Below, one piece after another: positions 54,801-64,000 of a stretch of 64,000 nt of DNA. The notes under the pieces were generated by a model that saw only the letters and a program-made list of their open reading frames with translations, did not search any database and was not told the origin of the DNA. Source of the DNA: Monarcha castaneiventris obscurior. Lineage: Eukaryota; Chordata; Aves; Passeriformes; Monarchidae. The DNA is taken from the NCBI GenBank assembly GCA_026261815.1, contig JAMPIT010000174.1, positions 15,252,001 through 15,316,000 on the forward strand, in the 5' to 3' direction. Every line of letters begins with the position of its first letter. The stretch's first letter is position 1. Position numbers and translations under genes: made by a program.

Positions 54801-57800
54801 ACTTACTGAGGGTTGCTGTTGAACAGCAAGTTGCAAACAAATTAAGGTTTCAGATCTGGATTCTGTTAATTAGATATATCCCTTGCTGTATGTGACCACA
54901 GCACCGGACACCCCAGCTCAGAGCTCATCCATGCTCGGCTTCCACCAGCTCACTCTGTAGTGAGCCATTATGGGCTTCGGCTTTCTTACCTTCAGTTTTG
55001 CAGCTTTATATTCCTAAAATTGTCACCGGCAGGCATGAACTGTGGTTCTCATTCTGATCAGAGCAGAATCCCAACCCTGCATGTCAAGTCACCTGCCATC
55101 TCTGTATAGTGCGTTTAATTAAGGGGCATTGTGTGAAAGTAGGAGCTGGGAGAAAAAAGTTGAATTTGCCCTAATTGCACATCAAAATAAAAAATTATGC
55201 TTATTGAGAGAAATCAATGTAAAAGCCCTTTCTCTGAAGAGCGAACATAGGGCTAAATCCTTGGGCTCATTTATTTCAATCAGGAAGAGAAATGATTGTT
55301 AAACAAAGTTCCCAAAGTTCAATTTTTTCACTTCCAGATAATAACATTTTCCCACTGCTAGTTGAAGCGATGCAGAGGGCTTGTGCTTTTCCATAGTACA
55401 TTTCGTGGAAAGTTTATTTGCTTTTCAGAGAAAATTTTTACTGGCAAGAACCTATTCATTTACCATTTGAGAAAATTTTTCAGGAGTTTCAAAGGTGGGA
55501 TAGATCCTCTACTCTGGCTGACCACAGAGGAAGCATCACATGTTTACTTCCCTAAATTCTCCTGTACTTTGTTTTTTTAGATATATTGGTGACATATTAG
55601 GTGTTCAGGTTTTCTTTCAGGATTTGAAGAAGTATTTGAAGGACTATAAATAGTACACATTTCCCTCTCCTGTAGAAGATATGCACCTCCCCCTTAGATC
55701 ATACAAACCTTCCCCTCCCATCAGTACAAAAGCTCCCCCCATGACCAATGGATTGCCACTTTGCCCAACTGCAGCTGTTCCACTTTGAAGCAACACTCCC
55801 TGGTTTAATACTCCTTGCTCTTTACAGAGCAAGCCAGAGAGTCATAAATCCAAACTTTGCAGTTCTGGAAAAGGAAAATGGAAGAAGCTTTATGTGATGT
55901 GCTATGCGCCCTAATCACAAAGACAGGCAAAGCTAAAAGATGTGGTGAAGGCTTCAGTGCAAAACACACCCTTCTGCCCTTTTGCCTTTTCAAAAATTAA
56001 AGTATCTAAAGCCCTTGAAGGGTTTTATTTGGAACAATCAGAAAAATCATGCAACAGTTAGTGAAATCATTAATTAAAATCAGGTATCATTATAGCTTTT
56101 CACTGATATATAAGCACAACTATTTAAGAAACACTCTACAGTAATAAAAAATATGTTTTAGTTAATTGTATATTCCTGCTTCTCAGGCAAGGTTCTCTAT
56201 AGTGAGAGACATCTCAATTTTCAATTTAAACTATTTGGGTATGATATTGGAAATAAGTGCTGAAAACAGTAATGGATTGAGTGTGGAAGATAAAAGACTA
56301 TGCACAGCCATGAGAATAGAACTTACTCTCTTTGCAATAAGATTGTTTTATCTGCCTGGATTCACAGGACTTGGTTAAGAGCCGGGTGGGCTTACAGGTG
56401 TTAAACTAGCCATTGGCAGGCTATCATGGCTTCTCCAAATGCAGAGGAAATATTTTTCTACTTCACAGCAGGAGTTGCATGCATGAAAAATCTCAGGCAA
56501 ATTGGATTTATCTGACTTTACTTTTCTTCTTCAGTGAAGATGTGGAAAGATGATGATTAAGCAAGCAGTTTCCTCCTACATTTTCATTCCAAATTGTTTC
56601 CACAGGCTCAAGTATCAAATGACATGTGCCTTTTTTGGCTTGTCTAATGTTGGAGTAAGTAGATCTGTGCATCCCTCTCCATTCCCTGAAAGACTAAAAT
56701 TAGGTTTCAGGGCTTGAGATTGCCTGGATGACTTAGATTCCACTTCAGCTTCTCTTTTGCATAGCTAACTGCAATAATGTTCTTTTCTAGGACAGACTCG
56801 CTACTTGAAATTTCAAAGATTCATCGCAGGACTGAAAACAAACTTTTACATTGGGTCCAAGACAGAGAAGTTCATAGGAAAAGAATAAAACAGCATTTGC
56901 CTTCAGATTGTTTGGGACTGACTGCTACAACTCCATTTTAGAGAGAGGACAAAAAAGAAGCAGCCTCTCAAATTGCAACACATTTTAAACTATTTGCCCT
57001 TTGGCCTGTTGGTGGATGCTGGTTGTTATAAATGCAGCCACACAGGACAGCCCTGATAAACACAGGCTGCAAGCCTGCTGATGTCTGTCTCTGCAAGCCA
57101 CTTAAACAGCTCTGACTTTGCTTTTCCAAAGTATTAGCATTGATGAAAACAGATCTAAAATGTTAAAAAAAACCCCAAAAACGAAAAACTCCTAACCAAA
57201 CGAAACAACAAAAAAACCCCCAACAGTCCACTCCCCCCAGTCCCAATCCAACAGGGAATTTAATTTTCCTCTCTTAAACATAAATAGCTTTGAATCCCCC
57301 TCTGAAGAGAAAACAAGCTGTAGGTAAAAAGTAAGAAAAAACATTCACCATTAATGAATACTGCATGAACCTACTCTCCTTTTTAAGATCCTCTCCTCCT
57401 GCCATGAGCAAGATTTTATACTAAAAACACCCTTATCCTGAAAAACAGAAACAACACAATATTATGAATTAGTGGACTTTTACAACTGAACTGTGAGCAC
57501 TTCAGCTCAGGAAATTAAAACAAATATTATTTAATATTAAGACTCCTGTGCTGCTTAATGACTTAAGCCCAGACCTACACATTAAAGCACCATGTAGAGT
57601 CTCCACTCTGTCAGAAGTTGTGTTCATCACTCACTCATGTGCTTCAGGTATAGGTATTGGATTATCTTGCTTCTTCAAAACTGAGTATCTGCCTCAAATT
57701 AGCTCTCCAGAAAGGGACAAGACCACCTGTAGCAGGCTAACTGGACTCCTTCATATACCCAGCTCACATTCCCAGGAAACATGTTCCAGCTACAAAAAAT

Positions 57801-60686
57801 CCCTTCTGAAACACATCTTCTGATATAGAACCTATCATTTCTTAATAGGAAGATGTTAGCAGCTTCATAACCTACATATATTATCTTATTTTAAAGACAT
57901 GAAACCCCCTACTTGTGCTGAAATTGCTTCTAAGTGACAAATATGAATAATCTCCAAGGACTTTTGCCTTTTGCTTTTCAATGATTTCCTCATACTCATT
58001 GCAATTTATTTTAATTAAATTGTAATACGCACTGAATTTAGGTGCTTTTGTACAGAGGCCAGCACAGTGGCAGACGGGTCTGTCTGGGTTTTCTGAGCCT
58101 AGCAGTTTACATGAGAATTTATAGAAGGAGACACCCCGTTTATATACCTCTCCACTATTTTTCTGAAGTACCCTTGAGCAAAAAAAGAAGAAAATGACAA
58201 AGTAAAGATCTAATTTTAAAAAAGGCTTGGCAGAACACGCAGCAACCAAATCAGCCTCTTTGTATTAAGCTGTCTTCAGGGAGTGGATTTTTTTTGTGAC
58301 TATGAATTACTGTTTTTAATATAAAACTGTAATCGTGTTAGTTGTTTGCACAAAGTAATGTAGCTGGCAGGAGACACTTTTCCATCCAATCCAAGGACAG
58401 CGTCCCTCATGTCCAAAAGTCTTTTGCTCCCACCTTGCCATTGCAAATGGCATAACCAACCATGGAAAAAACCCCAAAACATAACACACCCCACACGTGT
58501 TCAGTTATTAAAGCACAGGGAGAACTGGACTCATTCATATTTTGGAGGATAAATTGGATTTGCCCATGAAGTCAAGAGCACATCAGGAAAGCACTTTTAT
58601 AACCCTGTGCAAGTGCTAATGAGTTGTGTCATCATAATACTTCATTGCTATCAAGTTTTTCTAATACTGAACAGAGGCCCCCAAGACACTAAATAATTTC
58701 TCCAGGGTCACACAAGATGCCTATTGCCAACTTGGAATGGGAACCCTGATTCATATGGATTCCAAGTCCTATGCCTTGACCTAGTTTGATCTATTGATTA
58801 ACCATGTAGCTTTGTCTCTTTATCAGTCAGATGAGCAATTAAACTCTGGTCCTTGCAATGAAAGGAGCTGAATACAGTTTAAAGGCAATCAAATAATCCA
58901 AACCTATTTGGTTATTGCTTCTGATATTTGTTCTGGAGGAGTAATGAAAGTTGGAAACTCTAAAAGGAAGGTTTGAGACATTCACTCCCTCCCACTTTAA
59001 ACACTGTGTCAGGCCACACAGTAACACATACAGGACTCCCGGGTAGTTATACAGAAAACAGTTGTGTGGCATTGCCAGATTTTCACTAAGACGAAAAAAA
59101 CAACAACAAAAAAACCACAAAGTATGCTGCATGACAAAAATTTGGACAAACAGGCTTGATCTTTTCTTGACTAGGGCATTTGGGAGAGCTCTCTGTCATG
59201 AACAGGTTTCTTTTGTTTATCTGTGCTTGTTCTGCATCAAATAAAATGCTAAAGCCAAACAACACTACTGGCAGTGATTTATATTAATTTTAGTTTTATT
59301 CTGATAGCCTTGCAGTTTCAGTGGTTAAAGAAGGTCTTTCCTGGGTACTTGGTTTCCTCTGTATTGTTTCACAAAGCATGGATGTTAGACTGAGTATTCA
59401 AGTTGTTGCGGGGTTTTTTGTTTATTTATTAAACTTAAGAGCCATTGCTGCCAGCAATCTAAAGAAAGAGAAAACCTCTCAGATTTTGGAAGCCCCAGGT
59501 CAGACCTGGAGAAAGGCTAATAGCTTCTACAGAAGAAGAAGCAGCAGACAAGTTCAAAGCCGGTACTTGAACCAGATGCTTTCTTTAGATTAAAGAAGTT
59601 TGATTTAATTTTTGTTCAGGTTTCAGCTAGGTACTGCAAAGGGAGCCCTTCTCTCAGTTTTCTTTCAGTTTCATCCAAAGTAAGAAAAAAAAGACCTGTA
59701 TTCATGTTGGGAGAGAAATCTCCAAAGCAAGCAGACACAGAGTCCTGTCTAGAGATGTCTCCTTGTACCTCTGTCACTCTTCAGACTGCTTTACTTGGCT
59801 TTCACTGTGCAAAAATTAGGTATATCCTTTCTAATTATTTTTCTCTGGCTTTTCACATCTGATACAGAACAGAGCAAGGCCCTTGCAGAGAACAGGTTGA
59901 GTTCACCTAGCACTTCCATGTCTAACTTAGGCCAATAAGAGGCATCCAAGAAAGAGTTATTGTTTTACTCAGATTTTGACATTCTTTCCCAAATAGCACA
60001 GACTATTCACTGCTTTTGGTTGCCATCTAACAATAACCAAAATGACATGTTAGCCAAAAGGCTAAGCAAATGTGAAGTGATGTGAATAGCTTTTCAATTG
60101 TTCATTGTCTGAATAACTGCTTGATACAGCAGAACTGCAATTACAGTTGGAATTTTGCTCCATGTCCTTTGCCTACATTTTTGTCACCATGCCCCATTTG
60201 ATCTGAATGCTTTGAGCTCTCACGCTCTGGGATTTCTGGATTCCTACCCTTAATCACTTATAACTTCATGGAAGTCAGAAAGAATTGTGTTTGGTGGAGG
60301 GAGGGAAACTTCTGAAAGGGGACAGGCAAGTCCAGTAAAATGCAATCTGGTTGTGACCCCTCTTTGTTTTCTACTTCCATATCGCTCACAAAGCTTTGTC
60401 CCAGCCACTGAAAACCAGCACAGACACCTGCCTACTTCTCAGCCATTCTCAAAGCCATCAAAAAAAGCCTGCACAGCTGTGGAGAAGCCCTGGCTTTAAA
60501 GTTGAATTTGAAGTAGTAGAAGACTGACAGCTCTACAGCTGGAAATTACTGATGGAGTCCACCACTGACACAGGCAGCAGTGAAATGTAGCTAGAAGCTC
60601 TGACTTTTAGAGTATCCAAAAGTCTCTCTTCTGAGGCAGGGAAACTATTTTTTGTGAACTATCAACCTATGGGACAGGACTGAGAC
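51891..60686. other. Gene-free stretch
   Basis: About 8.8 kb without a recognisable gene or transposon. There is a GC-richer patch at about 51950-52260 with overlapping ORFs on both strands and no known product, an A/C-rich low-complexity tract at 57160-57235, and a minus-strand ORF (54456-54836) containing a hydrophobic run of about 30 residues but no recognisable family. Nothing else is supportable. Confidence 0.5.
57160..57235. repeat. A/C-rich low-complexity tract
   Basis: A runs alternate with CC to CCCCCC blocks and there is very little G or T. It has the same texture as the tract at 26638-26708. Confidence 0.7.
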
Positions 60687-60835
60687 GGGCCCCATCCCTG
60701 AAAGTATTCAAGGCTGGGTTGGATGGGGTTCCGAGCAACCTGGTCTAGTGGGTGGCCTTCCTCCTATGGCAGGGGGATTAGAACTAGATGACTTTTAGGG
60801 TCACTTCCCAACCCAAACAAAATACAATTCTATGA
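60687..60835 (+). mobile_element. CR1 LINE, 3' end fragment with ATTCTATG terminus
   Basis: A very short (about 150 bp) 5'-truncated CR1 copy. It starts within the end of ORF2 (CCCCATCCCTGAAAGTATTC, GGTTGGATGGGG) and runs through the 3' UTR words CAACCTGGTCTAGTG, GGCAGGGGGATTAGAACTAG and CACTTCCCAACCCAAAC. It ends with the octamer ATTCTATG at 60827-60834, the unit that CR1 elements carry at their 3' ends. This single copy is the clearest taxonomic pointer in the window. The left boundary is an eye estimate. Confidence 0.92.
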
Positions 60836-61417
60836 GACATCATGTTTTTCACAAGGCCGTTACTTCCAGCCTGAGTTCTTTCCACCTGGCCTCTGTGAAA
60901 TTGTCTCAGATCCATCAGCTTGTGAAACCTCTGATGGCTAAAGCTCTCCAGCTGGTTTGGCTTCTGCAAAGGAAGATGGTTGAATTAAAATATCTTCTGT
61001 CAGCAAACATCAAAATACCACTGTAACTATTTTTCAAAACCTTACTGTTGGACTGCTATTTGGTTTGAAACCAAATATTTCATACTTCCTGCTGACCAAA
61101 TCAAGTTTTCATACATCTCTGATTTCTTCCACCTGAATTTAGCGCTGGTGCTGCTTTCTCACCTGCTGAGAAGGCCAGCACAACATACAGTACTTGTAGT
61201 TAAGTTGCCCAGCATTTTGTGAAGTTCCTTGAAGACTTGCCTTCAGTGGAGCCTCCAAGCATCCTGAAATGCAGCAGTCCCATTCAATTACTTTCAGGAT
61301 CTGTTCCACCAGGATGATTTCCTGGCAGTGGCCAATAAAGCAGCAACGTCTTGTTGCCTGCAGGTTTTGACGCTGACAACTGGAATCAAGTCCCCTTTGT
61401 TGGGCTCACTTCCAAAC

Positions 61418-61636
61418 CGCTCCGAAACATGAGCGGGATGAGCGGCAGTGCGCGTCCACACGGGGGAGAGGGAAAGCGAAGAAATCACTGAGCAGTGGCA
61501 CCACAGCACCAGGGTCAGAACACAAACGTTTACCCAAAGTCAAGAACGCTCCATGCCTGTCAGAGAGCGGGTTCTCCATGGGCCGTGTGCGGGGCCATCG
61601 CCACGGCGGGAGGCCCATCCTGTGTGACAGCCACGT
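61418..61636. promoter_or_regulatory. CpG-rich patch (short CpG-island-like)
   Basis: I count 17 CpG dinucleotides in about 220 bp, in a window otherwise depleted of CpG (typically less than one per 100 bp). The segment is also GC-rich. Such patches mark many vertebrate promoters, but it is shorter than a usual CpG island and no first exon is recognisable beside it. It sits about 170 bp from a CpG-rich LTR. It could be a promoter of an unannotated transcript, a fragment of an older GC-rich repeat, or a local GC fluctuation. Confidence 0.35.
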
Positions 61637-61799
61637 CACTTCTGTGCCACATGCCTCTTTACACCTGATCACACTTGTTGACACACGTGCCAAGGCAGAG
61701 GATTTGAACAGGTGAGGAAAGGGAAAGGACCAAGAGCCGGTATAAACAAGGCTGCCAAGTTGACATGCTGCATTACAGCAGGGGCTTGAGGGGTCTTTC

Positions 61800-61804
61800 A
61801 CTGT
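61800..61804. repeat. Target-site duplication, left copy (ACTGT)
   Basis: The five bases immediately before the LTR are identical to those immediately after it. Confidence 0.85.
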
Positions 61805-62441
61805 TGTGCCGGTTTTGGCCAAAATCTAGCAATATATATCCTCTGGGAGAAAGCCAGGTCACGACTACCCTTCCCCCCACCAGGTTCGGGAAAAAAAAAT
61901 TCCTCGAAGGAAAGTGAAAGAGATAAAACCTATTTATTACCAAACACACAGGAAAAGGACAACAATACTAAATAGCAAAACGCCTCACTATAACGAGAAA
62001 ACCTGGGAAGAAATTAGAGTCCTCTCGTAGGTGTGGTCCCTCCTTCTCGGAGCTGGCATGGGGGAGTGGCCTTAGGCCCCCTCCGGGCCTGAAGAGAAGT
62101 TCTCTTGATGTGTTCTGATGTTGTTGAAACAATCCAGAAGAGGAAAAAAAGAAGAAAAAACCCTCACCAAAGTCCTAGGAAACACGCCGGAAGAAAACAA
62201 AAAGGAAGGAAGAAAAAACCCAAAAAACTGGGTGAAGAGACAGGCAGGGTGCTCTCTCCGTGCTCCTGCAGCCAGAGAACGCAGAGCTGTCTCTGTCTCT
62301 GTGTCCTTGGGAACTTGCTTTGAAAAGTTCATTTGTTTTTTTTTTTCTCCTCCCCTCTCAAGCTCAGTTTAAAGGCACAAAATTAATTTTTCGGCATAGA
62401 GCCGTGATAGGGGATACACATCATAGAGTCACCCCAAGACA
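61805..62441 (-). mobile_element. Solo LTR of an endogenous retrovirus
   Basis: A 637-bp block begins TGTGCC and ends AAGACA, so its ends are TG...CA with a 3-bp inverted TGT/ACA terminus. It is flanked by identical 5-bp direct repeats, ACTGT at 61800-61804 and 62442-62446, as left by retroviral integration. There is no gag, pol or env sequence and no second LTR, so it is a solo LTR formed by recombination between the two LTRs of a provirus. Orientation is judged minus because on that strand AATAAA (plus-strand TTTATT at 61933-61938) lies about 130 bp before the end and is followed by G/T-rich sequence. No such signal is seen on the plus strand. Duplications of five bases are typical of ERVL-like (class III) and some class I elements, but the family is not established here. 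It retains many CpGs and perfect duplications, suggesting it is not very old. Confidence 0.85.
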
Positions 62442-62446
62442 ACTGT
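62442..62446. repeat. Target-site duplication, right copy (ACTGT)
   Basis: The five bases immediately after the LTR match 61800-61804 exactly. Confidence 0.85.
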
Positions 62447-64000
62447 GCGCATCCCGAGGATAAATGAAAAAAGCATATAGGCAGTGCAACTGCTGACATG
62501 GACTGCACTCACATGGCTGACTGAGGCTGGCACTGGCTGTCAAGGGTAGAGGTCATCTGGCACCAAAAAAGAAATGAGGAGCCAAAAGCAGCTAGACCTT
62601 AGGAAGGCTATTTGCTTTCATACCAATGTCTAAAGAAAAGTGCCCAAAAACGGATAACAATTCCCTCAAGACATCCTTCTCTGTGCATTACCTGCAGTGG
62701 GTGACAGACAACTCTGCTACAAGTGGTAATTGGATCTCAGAAAGTGTCCTGTGTATTTTCCCTGCTATTTACTAATATTCATTGTTTGCAGGAGGGTAGC
62801 TACCTACAGTTCTTATTCTTTGTTAACAGTGAACACAAAGCAGCAGTGCCATTTAGACAGAGGTCATCACTATGGATTCACCAGTTCTGCCCATTTGGGC
62901 AAACTTGCAGAAATGTGACTGTCTGCAAAGTTTTTGCCTAAATATATTATACTGGTGTGTTTTTGGTTTTTTTTGTTTTTTTTTTTTTTTTTTAAATTTA
63001 TTCTTCAAGCCCTAGAAGTATGTGCCCGTTTAGAAATGGTCAAGACAGCTGTGGGGTTGGTATTAACAAATACATTCAACTTGGTTTTTGCTGGGTGGTA
63101 AATTCCTCAATTTCTTCATGTATCAAATTTCTCCATAAAAATGGAAACAAAAGGAAAAATTCCAAAAATTATCTAAAAATCTCTGGGCCTAGCATACTCA
63201 AGTTGTAACAGACAAATATTAGAACCAACAATAAGTCATTTACTCTCCTCTCCCTCTGAGCCTGGCAAAAGACCTTCTTGCTGTGCCACCCAAAGTACTG
63301 GAAACATTAAACTAAATTAAAGCAACTTTTCTTCCTTTCTCCCCCTGGATAAACATGTTTTCATAAACCAAGATTTTCAATTGCTAGTCCTCACCTAACA
63401 GTAGTCCTACAAATAGGATTTAATCTGTAGATAGATTTTGCCAACATTAGAAAAAAAAAGCACAAACAAAACAAAACCCAAAGCCACAGCCTTTCAGCTC
63501 ACAAGCAAAAATCATACTCCCATGCCACAGATTTTGTTATTATATAGAATTTTATCATATATGATACTCTCTCTCTAGTTATATAATATGCTATTAAATA
63601 AAATCATCACTCAATGATTAAAGCAGAAATTTTGGACTAGAAAACCCACCTGAACAAAGAAGTGTATTCTGCACAGTAGATCTATGTTATTCACCCTTGT
63701 GGGTGAAGGGAGTCTGGGACTGAGCTATAAAAATCCACATATTAAAAAAATAATAGTAGTAGTAAGTAAGAATATGCTTGAGATGCCAACATCTACAGGC
63801 CTAAAATGAGAACCAGGTCTGATTGTGTTGAGAACTGCATAAAACACATTGCAAGAGAAACTCCATCTTTTGCAATTTTAATGGAAAAGAAGAAAAAACC
63901 TGGAAGGGAAACAGCCAGGAAAAAAAAAAGGTGAAGACAGTCACTACGTGACACATACCAGGCAGAGGCTAAACCATGACTAGATGGAATAAAGGCAGCT
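62447..64000. other. Gene-free stretch to the window end
   Basis: No recognisable gene or transposon. It contains a long T-rich tract at 62959-62993 and AT-rich sequence at 63535-63605 that includes the 12-bp palindrome ATCATATATGAT at 63554-63565. Confidence 0.55.
62959..62993. repeat. T-rich tract
   Basis: T runs are separated by two G interruptions, the last run about 20 bases long. This is low-complexity sequence. Confidence 0.85.

Larger units (their letters stand above)
60836..61804. other. Gene-free stretch containing a CpG-rich patch
   Basis: Between the CR1 copy and the LTR I see no recognisable gene. The second half is GC- and CpG-rich (listed separately). The last five bases, ACTGT at 61800-61804, are the left copy of the LTR's target-site duplication. 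Confidence 0.55.

Noticed and set aside
54456..54836. Minus-strand 126-codon ORF with a membrane-helix-like run of about 30 residues
   Set aside because: A hydrophobic run alone is weak evidence. There is no family resemblance and no exon signals, and an opposing ORF overlaps.
61406..61822. Minus-strand 138-codon ORF running through the CpG patch
   Set aside because: It begins inside the end of the LTR and stays open because the patch is GC-rich. No domain is recognisable.
62105..62372. Lys/Arg-rich plus-strand ORFs near 62105-62372
   Set aside because: They lie inside the solo LTR and result from its purine-rich strand, so they are not genes.
1..64000. CRISPR arrays, operons, tRNA or rRNA genes
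   Set aside because: No regularly spaced repeats, no tightly packed co-directional genes, and no cloverleaf or rRNA sequence seen. The window is vertebrate-type DNA.

Overview
This 64 kb window looks like ordinary, AT-rich, repeat-poor vertebrate DNA, most likely from a bird. The evidence is the interspersed repeats. There are five copies of the CR1 LINE, the dominant retrotransposon of birds and reptiles. One of them (60687-60835) ends in the CR1-type terminal unit ATTCTATG, and another (37766 to about 40090) keeps recognisable CR1 endonuclease and ORF2 C-terminal coding sequence. I saw no mammalian-type SINE and none of the tight gene packing or operons of a prokaryote. CR1 covers roughly 5% of the window, which fits a bird. 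I cannot name the species or the locus.

Layout: 1-21955 is single-copy, AT-rich sequence with scattered homopolymer runs and no gene I can recognise. 21956-22124 is a plus-strand CR1 3' end, and 25492-25839 is a minus-strand CR1 3' fragment. 26772-27196 holds an open frame that runs through a perfect-looking splice donor; it is the only stretch I would call a candidate host exon, and only weakly. 37766 to about 40090 is the largest element, a minus-strand CR1 of about 2.3 kb that has lost its reverse-transcriptase core and carries disabling changes in the endonuclease. 51700-51890 and 60687-60835 are two more plus-strand CR1 3' ends. A small CpG-rich patch (61418-61636) precedes a 637-bp solo retroviral LTR (61805-62441) that has TG...CA ends and a matching 5-bp target-site duplication, ACTGT.

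Host genes: no ORF in the window has a product I can recognise. The longest ones are antisense or frame-shifted shadows of the CR1 element, or are biased by purine/pyrimidine-rich strands. The window is best read as intergenic sequence or part of a large intron. Three AT-rich stretches rich in homeodomain/SOX-like words (16150-16480, 28640-28900, 51440-51690) could be conserved non-coding elements. That is a guess from sequence texture and needs an alignment.

I found no convincing undescribed biological system here. The most solid observations are the solo LTR with its intact duplication and the anatomy of the decayed CR1.
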